Assembly (NCBI GenBank): GCA_963652495.1
Contig: CAVJTU010000007.1
Location: 1 to 64,000, forward strand
Direction of reading: 5' to 3'
From: Anthropogastromicrobium sp963652495
GTDB lineage: Bacteria; Bacillota; Clostridia; Lachnospirales; Lachnospiraceae
Length of the DNA: 64,000 bases
Under the pieces are notes generated by a model that was not told the DNA's origin, made no database searches, and saw only the letters and a list, made by a program, of their open reading frames with translations. Within the stretch, counting starts at the first letter, position 1, and each line of letters starts with the position of its first letter. The position numbers were made by a program, and so were the translations under genes. Shown in pieces: positions 7,176 to 15,206 of this stretch.

Positions 7176-9161
7176 ATGCAGAAAATAGGAGTATTTGTAT
7201 GTTGGTGCGGAAGTAATATCGCAGCAACTGTCGATGTTGCGGCTGTGGTTGAAGCCTTAAAGGTTCAGCCGGGCGTTGTATACGCAACCGACTATCAGTA
7301 TATGTGTTCTGCCAGCGGACAGAACATCATTAAGGATGCCATCAAGGAATACGGACTGACCGGCGTAGTAATCTGTTCCTGTTCTCCTCGTATGCATGAG
7401 GCAACCTTCCGCAAGACCGTAGAGGCAGCGGGACTCAATCCATACATGCTTGAGATCGCAAATATCCGTGAGCAGTGTTCCTGGATTCACAAGGATAGAA
7501 AAGAAGCAACTGAGAAGGCGATTATCTTAGGCCGTTCCGCAATCGCAAAGGTTCAGTTAAATGCACCGTTGACTTCTCAGACAAGCCCGGTTGTAAAGCG
7601 TGCGCTTGTAATCGGAGGCGGTATCGCTGGTATTCAGACCGCACTGGACATTGCAGATGCAGGTTTCGAGGTTGATATCGTAGAGAAGAAGCCAACCATC
7701 GGCGGTAAGATGTCTCAGCTGGATAAGACATTCCCGACCCTTGACTGTGCGGCATGTATTTTGACACCGAAGATGGTAGATGCAGGTGCAAATGATAAGA
7801 TTCATCTGTATACCTACTGTGAAGTAGAGAAGGTTTCCGGTTTCGTAGGAAACTTCAGCGTAACCATCAAGCAGAAGCCGCGTTATGTGGATCCTGTAAA
7901 GTGTACCGGATGTGGTGCCTGTACCGAGAAATGTCCGTCCAAGAAGACTCCAAACGAGTTCAACATGGGTCTGGACAACAGAACCGCAATCTACATCCCG
8001 TTTGCACAGGCAGTTCCGAAGTTAGCAGTCATTGACCGTGATGCATGTATTCACTTCAAGAATGGCAAGTGCGGACTTTGTGTAAGAACATGTGGTGCCG
8101 GAGCGATCAACTATGCTCAGAAGGAAGAGTTCATCACTAAGGAGTACGGTGCAATCGTAGTTGCAACCGGTTACAATCAGATCAAGCCGGTTAAGTTTGA
8201 CGAGTATCTGTATTCCCAGAGCAAGGATGTTGTTACATCTCTTGAGTTTGAGCGTATCATGAACGCAGCAGGTCCGACAAAGGGACAGCTCGTATGTCCG
8301 TCTGACGGAAGACATCCAAAGAAGATCGTATTTGTACAGTGTGTCGGTTCCAGAGGAAACTCCTGCAGAGATAAGTCCTACTGTTCCAAGATCTGCTGTA
8401 TGTACACAGCAAAGCATGCAATGCTTGTAAAGGATCATCATCCGGATATCGATGTTACGGTATTCTACATCGACGTCCGTACACCGGGAAAGAACTTTGA
8501 TGAGTTCTATCGCCGTGCCGTAGAGCAGTATGGTGTTCACTATATTAAGGGTATGGTTGGTAAGGTTGAGCAGGGCAAAGGCTGCTTAAAGGTTCAGGCT
8601 TCCGATCTGTTAAACAACGAGCAGATCCATATGGACGCTGATATGGTTGTCCTTGCATCCGCAATCGAGCCGGATGAGAGTGCAAGAAGCCTTGCAACAA
8701 TGCTGACTGCAAGTATGGATACAAACGACTTCTTTACCGAGGCTCATGCAAAGCTTCGCCCGGTAGAGAGCCCGACCGCTGGTATCTTCTTATCTGGTGT
8801 CTGCCAAGGACCGAAGGATATCCCAGAGACCGTTGCACAGGCAAGTGCCGCTGCTGCAAAGGTAATCGGCCTTCTTGCAAAGGATTCCCTTCTGTGTAAT
8901 GCTTGTGTCGCTCATTCCGATGAGACACTGTGTAACGGCTGCTCCCAGTGTACCAATGTCTGCGCATATGGTGCAATCACCTATGAGGAGAGACTGGTTA
9001 TGGATAAGGGTGTTCGTGAGACAAGAAGAGTTGCAGTTGTTAACGAAGCAATCTGCCAGGGCTGCGGTGCTTGTACGGTAACTTGTCCGTCCGGTGCTAT
9101 GGACCTGAAGGGATTTGCAAATAATCAGATTATGGCGGAGGTAGACGCAATATGCAAGTAA
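7176..9161 (+). CDS. hdrA: HdrA, FAD-containing electron-bifurcating subunit
   Basis: HdrA carries the FAD at which electrons are confurcated or bifurcated in HdrABC complexes. In the 661 aa protein an N-terminal cysteine region (residues 9-11, 44, 68-70) precedes the FAD-binding GGGIAG at residues 147-152. A ferredoxin insert follows with CTGCGACTEKCP near 243-253 and a Cys-rich CGLCVRTCG near 299-306. Two more [4Fe-4S] motifs lie at the C-terminus (CNGCSQCTNVC and CQGCGACTVTC, about residues 585-645), the expected exit to ferredoxin. No selenocysteine or fusion is seen. It overlaps the FlxD-like gene by 10 bp. The length is that of stand-alone HdrA with C-terminal ferredoxin. Confidence 0.93.
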   Translation: MQKIGVFVCWCGSNIAATVDVAAVVEALKVQPGVVYATDYQYMCSASGQNIIKDAIKEYGLTGVVICSCSPRMHEATFRKTVEAAGLNPYMLEIANIREQCSWIHKDRKEATEKAIILGRSAIAKVQLNAPLTSQTSPVVKRALVIGGGIAGIQTALDIADAGFEVDIVEKKPTIGGKMSQLDKTFPTLDCAACILTPKMVDAGANDKIHLYTYCEVEKVSGFVGNFSVTIKQKPRYVDPVKCTGCGACTEKCPSKKTPNEFNMGLDNRTAIYIPFAQAVPKLAVIDRDACIHFKNGKCGLCVRTCGAGAINYAQKEEFITKEYGAIVVATGYNQIKPVKFDEYLYSQSKDVVTSLEFERIMNAAGPTKGQLVCPSDGRHPKKIVFVQCVGSRGNSCRDKSYCSKICCMYTAKHAMLVKDHHPDIDVTVFYIDVRTPGKNFDEFYRRAVEQYGVHYIKGMVGKVEQGKGCLKVQASDLLNNEQIHMDADMVVLASAIEPDESARSLATMLTASMDTNDFFTEAHAKLRPVESPTAGIFLSGVCQGPKDIPETVAQASAAAAKVIGLLAKDSLLCNACVAHSDETLCNGCSQCTNVCAYGAITYEERLVMDKGVRETRRVAVVNEAICQGCGACTVTCPSGAMDLKGFANNQIMAEVDAICK

Positions 9162-9604
9162 ATGAGACAAATGAAAACAAAGAGTTTACGCCTCTGATCG
9201 TGGCATTCTGCTGTAACTGGTGTTCCTATGCGGGAGCTGACCTTGCAGGAAGCAGCCGTCTGAATTATCCGGCTAATGTCAAGATCATTCGTGTACCATG
9301 CTCCTGCCGTGTAAATCCGCTGTTCATTCTGCGTGCATTCCAGAGAGGCGCTGACGGTGTAATCCTGTGTGGATGCCATCCGGGTGACTGCCATTATACG
9401 ACTGGTAACTATTACGCAAGAAGAAGAATGACACTTCTGTTCTCCATGCTTGACTATTTGGGCATCGAGAAGGAGAGAGCAAGAGTGGAGTGGGTTTCCG
9501 CAGCAGAGGGTGCAAGATTTGCATCTGTTATGAATGATTTTGTGGACACCATTACAAAGCTTGGTGAAAACAGAAAGTTGAGGGATCTGCGATGCGAGAA
9601 ATAA
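9152..9604 (+). CDS. flxD: MvhD/FlxD-type [2Fe-2S] protein
   Basis: MvhD passes electrons from a partner dehydrogenase into HdrA through a [2Fe-2S] cluster. The 150 aa protein has the family's cysteine pattern: CCNWC near residue 20, VPCSC near 50 and CGCHPGDC near 73-80. The start overlaps the hdrA end by 10 bp and its own end overlaps the next gene by 13 bp. No hydrogenase genes (mvhA/G) are near, and the downstream genes are of Flx type, so this is the FlxD of a FlxABCD-HdrABC set as described in Desulfovibrio vulgaris and other anaerobes. Electrons would come from NAD(P)H rather than H2. Confidence 0.9.
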   Translation: MQVNETNENKEFTPLIVAFCCNWCSYAGADLAGSSRLNYPANVKIIRVPCSCRVNPLFILRAFQRGADGVILCGCHPGDCHYTTGNYYARRRMTLLFSMLDYLGIEKERARVEWVSAAEGARFASVMNDFVDTITKLGENRKLRDLRCEK

Positions 9605-10617
9605 AAGAATTACTGGTGTCCAAAATCAATGAGCTCATTGACAATGGCACTGTAGACCGTGTGATTGGCTGGAAGGCCGGTGAATTCTGCTACGACGTAT
9701 CTCCGGCGATCTTCACAAAAGAGAATCTGGACGAACTCGTTTACAATAGTTTCTGCGGCGCAAACCAGAGCAAGTTCTTAGTAGGCGCTGCAACTGTAGA
9801 TGTGCCGTTTCGTGCACCAAATGCACCGGAACCGCCAAAGCCAAAGAAAATCCTTGCACTGCTTAAGCCATGTGACTGCTACAGCTTCAATCAGCTGCTG
9901 ACGGAGCACAGACTGGATGCAGAGAAGGTATATGCACTGGGGATTCCGTGTACCGGAATGGTCGATGTCAATAAGATCAAGGCAAAGGGAATCACAGGTA
10001 TTCTTCGTATTGAGGAAGAGGGCGATACCATTAAGGTACAGACCCTTTACGGCGAAGAAACATGCAAGAAGAGTGAAGTGCTTTTAGAGCGCTGCATGGT
10101 ATGTAAGGGAAAGAATCACGTGGCCGGAGATGAGATGCTGATCCCGGATGAGGAAGCACCGGATGTGCCGGTAAGCGCAGACCGCATGGCTGAGGTTGCA
10201 AAGCTTGAGGCTATGACCGAGCAAGAGCGTTTTGATTTCTGGAGAAGTCAGCTGTCAAAGTGTATCCGCTGCAATGCCTGCCGCAATGCCTGTCCTGCAT
10301 GTAGCTGCCGTACCTGCGTATTTGATAATCCGAAGTCCGGCGTTGCCGCAAAGGTAAACAACACCGATTTCGAGGAGAACATGTTCCACATTATTCGTGC
10401 ATTCCATGTAGCCGGCCGTTGTACCGACTGTGGTGAGTGCAGCAGAGTTTGTCCGCAGAATATTCCGCTTCACCTGTTAAACCGCAAGTTCATCAAGGAT
10501 ATTGACGAGTTTTACGGAGATTATCAGGCAGGTGCAAAGGTCGGTGAAAGAGGTCCGCTGATCTCTTATACAAAGGAAGACTGTGAGCCAAGTATCGTTA
10601 TGGAGAGGGGGAACTAA
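9592..10617 (+). CDS. Flx-type iron-sulfur protein, 4Fe-4S dicluster (FlxB/FlxC-like)
   Basis: A 341 aa electron-transfer protein resembling FlxB/FlxC and the anaerobic sulfite reductase / F420-hydrogenase beta-like iron-sulfur proteins. It carries two C-terminal clusters: CIRCNACRNACP starting at residue 224 and CTDCGECSRVCP starting at residue 277, with an extra cysteine cluster (CSCRTC) just after the first. Further cysteines occur near residues 99-101 (PCDCYS) and 168-171 (CMVC). It sits between flxD and a second related protein, two bases from the latter. I cannot tell FlxB from FlxC by eye, so no symbol is given. The role is inferred: relaying electrons between the NAD(P)H flavoprotein and FlxD/HdrA. 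Confidence 0.8.
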   Translation: MREIKELLVSKINELIDNGTVDRVIGWKAGEFCYDVSPAIFTKENLDELVYNSFCGANQSKFLVGAATVDVPFRAPNAPEPPKPKKILALLKPCDCYSFNQLLTEHRLDAEKVYALGIPCTGMVDVNKIKAKGITGILRIEEEGDTIKVQTLYGEETCKKSEVLLERCMVCKGKNHVAGDEMLIPDEEAPDVPVSADRMAEVAKLEAMTEQERFDFWRSQLSKCIRCNACRNACPACSCRTCVFDNPKSGVAAKVNNTDFEENMFHIIRAFHVAGRCTDCGECSRVCPQNIPLHLLNRKFIKDIDEFYGDYQAGAKVGERGPLISYTKEDCEPSIVMERGN

Positions 10618-10619
10618 TC

Positions 10620-11645
10620 ATGTTAAAGATTGCAATGAGTGAGATTTCCCGCCTGTTTGATGCGATTCAGGCTGTGGATGAGCTGTATTTGCCGGTAGAA
10701 AAAGGCAATGAGGTGGAGTTTGGCCCGTATAGTGCAGATGCAAAGGTGCGCCTTGATGCGCTCCAGACCGTAAAGTCTGCAAAGGATATGTTCTTCCCAT
10801 TCCAGGAAGACATTATGAAATTCCACATGAACGGAAAGCAGATTTCGGTAGAGGCTGCTGCCAAGAAGGATAAGGATTTTGTTGTATTTGGTGTCAGAGC
10901 ATGTGACGCAAGAAGCTTTTCTATTCTGGATAAGGTTTTCTTAGCCGATCCGGTTGATACCTATTATCAGGCAAGAAGAGAGCACGGAATTGTCGTATCC
11001 ATGGCATGTCACAGACCGGAGGAGACATGCTTTTGCAGCACGTTTGGAATTGATGCAACAAAGCCGGAAGGCGATGTTGTTACATGGATTGCAAACGGCA
11101 CTCTGTACTGGGAAGCACAGACCGAAAAGGGTACTGCATTAACGGAGAAGGTTTTGGCTGTTTTGGAAGAGAGCGACAGCGCTGCTGTAGAGGCACAGCA
11201 ATCTGCTGTAAAGGAAATCTTAAAGAAGCTGCCGCTTGCCGATCTGGATCTTTCTTATTTCACATCCCATCCGGAGCTGGAAATCTTCAAGAGAGAAGAG
11301 TGGAAAGAATTATCCAGCCACTGCTTAGGTTGCGGAACATGTACCTTTGTATGTCCGACCTGCCAGTGTTACGATGTGCGCGACTACGATACCGGACATG
11401 GCATTGAGCGTTATCGCTGCTGGGATTCCTGTATGTACCGCGACTTCACTATGATGGCACACGGAACCAACCGTAAGAGTCAGGTAGAGCGTTTCCGCCA
11501 GAGATTCATGCACAAGCTGGTATACAATCCGCTTAGAAACAATGGTGAATTCTCCTGCGTAGGCTGCGGCCGCTGCTTAAAGAAGTGTCCAAATTCCCTG
11601 AATATCGTTAAGGTAGCAAAAACATTGGGAGGTACACAGGCATGA
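10620..11645 (+). CDS. Flx-type iron-sulfur protein, AsrA-like (FlxB/FlxC-like)
   Basis: A second 341 aa iron-sulfur protein. It resembles subunit A of anaerobic sulfite reductase, a ferredoxin-like module found with FAD/NAD-binding partners. Two [4Fe-4S] motifs are seen: CLGCGTCTFVCP near residue 235 and CVGCGRCLKKCP near residue 313. A conserved Cys pattern FGVRACDARS near residue 95 and CFCSTFG near 140 are typical of this family. The start codon follows the previous stop by two bases and its stop overlaps the FlxA start (ATGA), so the chain from hdrB to flxA is translationally linked. No siroheme sulfite reductase subunit (AsrC) is present, which argues against an actual sulfite reductase. 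Confidence 0.8.
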   Translation: MLKIAMSEISRLFDAIQAVDELYLPVEKGNEVEFGPYSADAKVRLDALQTVKSAKDMFFPFQEDIMKFHMNGKQISVEAAAKKDKDFVVFGVRACDARSFSILDKVFLADPVDTYYQARREHGIVVSMACHRPEETCFCSTFGIDATKPEGDVVTWIANGTLYWEAQTEKGTALTEKVLAVLEESDSAAVEAQQSAVKEILKKLPLADLDLSYFTSHPELEIFKREEWKELSSHCLGCGTCTFVCPTCQCYDVRDYDTGHGIERYRCWDSCMYRDFTMMAHGTNRKSQVERFRQRFMHKLVYNPLRNNGEFSCVGCGRCLKKCPNSLNIVKVAKTLGGTQA

Positions 11646-12475
11646 GTGAGAGAAGAGAAGAATTGATTCCTGTCCTCGGCGTTGTTACAGATGTCCGAAA
11701 GGATACGCCGGATGTAAAGACATTCCGCGTAGTAACGCCGGATGGCAAGAAAGCATTTGAACATAAGCCTGGTCAGTGTGCCATGCTTTCTGTTCCGGGT
11801 GTTGGTGAGGGTATGTTTTCCATCACCTCTTCCCCAACACAGGAAGAATATATGGAGTTCTCCATTAAAAAGTGCGGATGCCTTACCACATGGCTGCACG
11901 CTCTTGAGCCGGGTCAAATGATTACGATCCGTGGACCATATGGAAACGGATTTCCGGTGGATACTGAGTTAAAGGGCAAGAATCTGCTGTTTATCGCCGG
12001 TGGTATCGGACTGGCTCCGCTTCATTCTGTAATCAACTACTGCCGTCACTATCGTGACCAGTATGGAGACATTGATATTGTTTACGGTTCCCGTTCCATG
12101 GATGACTTGGTAGATATCAAGGAAATTCAGGACGAGTGGTGCAAGGAGGCCGGAATCAACGTTCATTTGACCATCGACCGCCCGCAGGAAGGCTGGGATG
12201 GCCATGTTGGATTCGTTCCAAGTTACGTAAACGAACTGAACCTTTCCTTAGACAAGACGATCCTGATCTGTGGACCGCCAATCATGATCAAGTTTACTCT
12301 GCAGAATCTGCAGGCACTCGGCTTCTCAAAAAGCCAGGTATATACAACCATGGAGCTTCGCATGAAGTGTGGTATCGGAAAGTGCGGCCGCTGCAATATC
12401 GGTTCCAAGTACGTCTGCAAGGACGGCCCGGTATTCCGCTTCGACCAGCTGGATGAGCTGCCAGACGAGTATTAA
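11642..12475 (+). CDS. flxA: FlxA-type FAD/NAD(P)H-binding oxidoreductase
   Basis: The probable NAD(P)H entry point of the complex. The 277 aa protein belongs to the ferredoxin-NADP reductase superfamily, close to AsrB and dihydroorotate dehydrogenase electron-transfer subunits. It has a FAD-binding HKPGQ..FSITSSP region at residues 40-62, a nucleotide-binding GGIGLAPL near 120, and a C-terminal [2Fe-2S] binding set CGIGKCGRC starting at Cys243 with a further Cys near 259. Its ATG overlaps the preceding stop. In the D. vulgaris FlxABCD-HdrABC system the FlxA counterpart oxidises NADH. NADH versus NADPH cannot be decided here. A 200 bp gap with a stem-loop repeat separates it from frdB. Confidence 0.87.
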   Translation: MSERREELIPVLGVVTDVRKDTPDVKTFRVVTPDGKKAFEHKPGQCAMLSVPGVGEGMFSITSSPTQEEYMEFSIKKCGCLTTWLHALEPGQMITIRGPYGNGFPVDTELKGKNLLFIAGGIGLAPLHSVINYCRHYRDQYGDIDIVYGSRSMDDLVDIKEIQDEWCKEAGINVHLTIDRPQEGWDGHVGFVPSYVNELNLSLDKTILICGPPIMIKFTLQNLQALGFSKSQVYTTMELRMKCGIGKCGRCNIGSKYVCKDGPVFRFDQLDELPDEY

Positions 12476-12501
12476 TCAGTACAAATAAGTGCAGATCATA
12501 T

Positions 12502-12640
12502 GAATGCGAAAGCAATGAGCTGTGCGCTATTGTTCACATGACACTACTGTAACGTAAACTAGCGGTGAGACGGATTGCTTTTTTATAAAACAATCGTCGA
12601 ACCGCATTCGTAGAGTAGTGAGAGGAATAGCACGGCGCAA
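12502..12640 (+). repeat. GCGGTGAGACG stem-loop repeat, copy 1
   Basis: Central stem GCGGTGAGACGGATTG (from 12562) pairs with CAATCGTCGAACCGC (to 12605). Outer arms GAATGCG/CGCATTC and a degenerate GTGCGCTATT...AATAGCAC pair extend it. The core is shared with 48874-48998 and, reversed, with 47100-47250. It fills the flxA-frdB gap and has no T-tract after it, so the operon probably continues through. Confidence 0.65.
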
Positions 12641-12676
12641 TAAAGATTTGTAAATGAATATGGAGGAAATATAATA

Positions 12677-13351
12677 ATGGACGAAATGATTACAGTTTAT
12701 TTATATGGTAAGAAATATACTGTTCCCTCCAGCCTGACAATTATGGAAGCTTTTGAGTATTCCGGTTATCAGCTGGTTCGCGGCTGCGGCTGCCGTAATG
12801 GTTTTTGCGGTGCCTGTGCTACAATTTACCGTATCAAGGGTGAGACCACTCTTCACGGATGTCTTGCATGTTCCACAAAGGTTGAGGACAACATGTGCGT
12901 AGCATCTCTTCCATTCTTCCCATTAGAGAAAGAAATCTACAATATCGAAGAGATCCGTCCAACTCAGGAGATCATGATGCAGCTGTATCCGGAAATCTAT
13001 TCCTGTATCGGATGCAATGCCTGTACAAAGGCCTGCACACAGCAGTTAAATACGATGCAGTATATCGCATATGCACAGCGCGGTGAGTATGAGAAGTGTG
13101 CTGAGGAGTCCTTTGACTGTGTAATGTGCGGTGTTTGCTCATCCAGATGTCCGGCTGGAATTTCCCATCCGCAGGTAGCTCTGCTTGCAAGAAGACTGAC
13201 CGGAAAGTACTTAAAGCCGGAAGCAAAGCATCTGACAAAGCGCGTTAAGGAGATCGCAGAGGGAGATTTCGATGAGGCGATGAAGGATATCATGAGCAAG
13301 TCCATCGACGAGCTGAAAGATATGTATAACAATCGTGTAATCGAAAAATAA
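12677..13351 (+). CDS. frdB: Fumarate reductase / succinate dehydrogenase iron-sulfur subunit (FrdB-like, soluble)
   Basis: Feeds electrons to the flavoprotein encoded next. The 224 aa protein has an N-terminal [2Fe-2S] domain with Cys39, 44, 47, 62, then CIGCNACTKAC (Cys110, 113, 116, 120) and CVMCGVCSSRCP (Cys148, 151, 154, 158). In ordinary FrdB the third site is a [3Fe-4S] cluster because the second position is not Cys (Val207 in E. coli). Here it is Cys151, so I predict a [4Fe-4S]. There is no gene for a membrane anchor or cytochrome b nearby, so quinone is unlikely as donor. GGAGGAAAT precedes the ATG. frdA follows after 15 bp. Likely donor: HdrBC or another part of the upstream complex. 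Confidence 0.88.
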   Translation: MDEMITVYLYGKKYTVPSSLTIMEAFEYSGYQLVRGCGCRNGFCGACATIYRIKGETTLHGCLACSTKVEDNMCVASLPFFPLEKEIYNIEEIRPTQEIMMQLYPEIYSCIGCNACTKACTQQLNTMQYIAYAQRGEYEKCAEESFDCVMCGVCSSRCPAGISHPQVALLARRLTGKYLKPEAKHLTKRVKEIAEGDFDEAMKDIMSKSIDELKDMYNNRVIEK

Positions 13352-13366
13352 AGGAGGACGAATAAG

Positions 13367-14968
13367 ATGAGCTTTCCATATACAGAGGAAATGATGGAGT
13401 CTGTCAAGAAGGTTGAAGCGACCAGAGCAGCCCGTATGGCAGCTGAGCCGAGACGTATGACAGCAGATGAAAAGGATGCGCTGCTGGAGCAGTACCATCC
13501 GGACTATAATCTTTCCAGCTTTGCACAGATCACAGTTGGACCAAACAAGGGCGAGAAGGCTCCAAAGGAGTTAGTTGCTCTTTTGCAGGCAAAGAGCCGT
13601 GTTCAGGGAATGAATCTGGATCTGACTCATCCGGATTATGATACCGACGTGCTGGTAATCGGCGGCGGCGGTTCCGGTGCATCTGCCGCAATCGAGGCAC
13701 ACGAGGCCGGAGCAAACGTAATGATCGTTACTAAGCTTCGTATCGGTGATGCCAACACCATGATGGCAGAGGGCGGTATTCAGGCAGCAGATAAGGAAAA
13801 CGATTCCCCGGCACAGCATTACTTAGATGTAATGGGCGGCGGACATTTCGCAAACGTTCCGGAGCTGGTCGAGAAGCTGGTAAAGGATGGACCGGAGTGC
13901 ATCAAGTGGTTAAACGATCTCGGCGTTTTGTTTGATAAGGACAAGGATGGCAACATGATTACCACACACGGCGGCGGAACTTCCAGAAAGAGAATGCATG
14001 CGGCAGCAGACTACTCTGGTGCTGAGATCATGAGAGTTCTTCGTGATGAGGTTCAGAACCGTAAAATCCCGGTTGTTGATTTTACATCCGCAATCGAGAT
14101 TATTAAGGATACCGAGGGCAAGGCAGCAGGTGCCGTTCTTCAGAACATGGAGACAGGTGAGATTTTGATCGCCCGTGCAAAGTGCGTAATCATCGCAACC
14201 GGTGGTGCAGGAAGACTTCATTATCAGGGATTCCCGACATCCAACCACTATGGTGCGACTGCAGATGGTCTGGTACTTGCTTATCGTGCAGGCGCAAGAC
14301 TTCTGTATCAGGATACCTTACAGTATCATCCGACTGGTGTTGCATTCCCGTCTCAGATCTACGGCGCACTCGTAACTGAGAAGGTTCGTTCCATGGGCGC
14401 ACAGTTCGTCAATGTAAACGGTGAAGCATTCATGCATCCGCTGGAGACAAGAGACGTTGCAGCATCCGGTGTTATCCGCGAGGTATCCAGAGGAAATGGT
14501 GTTCATACGCCGCTTCGCGATGGCATCTGGCTGGACAGCCCGATGATCGATGCAATCCACGGTGAGGGAACTTTAGAGAAGAGACTTCCGGGTATGCTTC
14601 GTATGTACATGAGATATGACATCGATATGAGAAAGGTGCCGATCGTAATCTACCCGACACTGCATTATCAGAACGGTGGCGTTCGCGTCAGCGTAAATGG
14701 TATGTCCGATGTTGAGAATCTGTATGTTGCAGGTGAGGCAGCCGGTGGTGTTCACGGAAGAAACCGTCTGATGGGCAACTCCCTTCTGGACGTTATCGTA
14801 TTCGGCCGTAATGCAGGACAGCAGGCAGGTAAGCAGTTTAAGAATGTGACACTGTCTGATCTGACTCTGGATCATGTAGACGCATTCGAGAAGGAGTGCG
14901 AGGCTGCAGGAATCCATACCGACGAAGTATCTCCGAAGATTCTTCCGGATTACAGAAGAAAGAAGTAA
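13367..14968 (+). CDS. frdA: Fumarate reductase flavoprotein subunit (FrdA-like, non-covalent FAD predicted)
   Basis: Reduces fumarate to succinate at an FAD. The 533 aa protein has a 90-residue N-terminal extension, then the dinucleotide-binding GGGGSG at about 99-104. The equivalents of catalytic residues of E. coli FrdA are present: QYHPTG, the Arg in ETRD, the His in TLHYQNGG and the Arg in HGRNRL. The His44 that binds FAD covalently in E. coli (RSHTVAAEGG) is Asn130 here (DANTMMAEGG). The C-terminal helical region of FrdA (about 120 residues) is mostly missing. Loss of the covalent bond is known to abolish succinate oxidation but not fumarate reduction, so I infer a dedicated reductase. 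AAGGAGG precedes the start. Alternative: another FAD-linked reductase of this superfamily. Confidence 0.85.
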   Translation: MSFPYTEEMMESVKKVEATRAARMAAEPRRMTADEKDALLEQYHPDYNLSSFAQITVGPNKGEKAPKELVALLQAKSRVQGMNLDLTHPDYDTDVLVIGGGGSGASAAIEAHEAGANVMIVTKLRIGDANTMMAEGGIQAADKENDSPAQHYLDVMGGGHFANVPELVEKLVKDGPECIKWLNDLGVLFDKDKDGNMITTHGGGTSRKRMHAAADYSGAEIMRVLRDEVQNRKIPVVDFTSAIEIIKDTEGKAAGAVLQNMETGEILIARAKCVIIATGGAGRLHYQGFPTSNHYGATADGLVLAYRAGARLLYQDTLQYHPTGVAFPSQIYGALVTEKVRSMGAQFVNVNGEAFMHPLETRDVAASGVIREVSRGNGVHTPLRDGIWLDSPMIDAIHGEGTLEKRLPGMLRMYMRYDIDMRKVPIVIYPTLHYQNGGVRVSVNGMSDVENLYVAGEAAGGVHGRNRLMGNSLLDVIVFGRNAGQQAGKQFKNVTLSDLTLDHVDAFEKECEAAGIHTDEVSPKILPDYRRKK

Positions 14969-15037
14969 TTTTGCGAGTCAAGCGGATATTCGCAGCTTGA
15001 TTTAGTAAAAAATCTGTAAATGGATTTAATAGGAAAG

Positions 15038-15060
15038 GCCGGAGAGATCTCCGGCTTTTT
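15038..15060 (+). terminator. Rho-independent terminator of the mdh-frdA operon
   Basis: GCCGGAG and CTCCGGC pair around an AGAT loop and are followed by TTTTT. It lies 70 bp after the frdA stop. Confidence 0.9.
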
Positions 15061-15062
15061 CC

Positions 15063-15117
15063 GCACGTAGCAATCTGGTATCAAAGGGGTCAAAATGCCT
15101 TTTGCCCCCAACATCAT
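15063..15117 (+). repeat. TGATACCAG-family repeat, partial copy fused to hairpin block
   Basis: GCACGTAGCAATCTGGTATCA equals the right end of the full element at 49129-49206. It is followed directly by the hairpin block GGGGTCAAAATGCC..CCCC and ACATCAT that also occurs at 24314-24347. Confidence 0.7.
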
Positions 15118-15173
15118 TTCAAAAGCATAATACAAAGAGGGAAGAAAAACACAAAGGCAAAAAATAAAAAAGC

Positions 15174-15190
15174 GTTCTCATAAAGAGAAC
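15174..15190 (+). other. Small hairpin in the leader of the AspT-like gene
   Basis: GTTCTC and GAGAAC pair around five bases, 17 bp before the start codon and just upstream of the AAGGGGAG ribosome site. A role in stability or translation is possible. Confidence 0.35.
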
Positions 15191-15206
15191 AGCAAGGGGA
15201 GCTGCC

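Noticed and set aside
8022..8540. A 172 aa reading frame antisense to hdrA
   Set aside because: Composition is that of the complement of hdrA and no start signals are visible.
9152..9604. Subunit of an Mvh [NiFe]-hydrogenase
   Set aside because: MvhD-like, but no mvhA/mvhG hydrogenase genes are present; Flx-type genes take their place.
9592..12475. Anaerobic sulfite reductase (AsrABC) operon
   Set aside because: The A- and B-like proteins are present in similarity, but no siroheme AsrC subunit exists and the neighbours are HdrBCA and MvhD, which define an Flx set.
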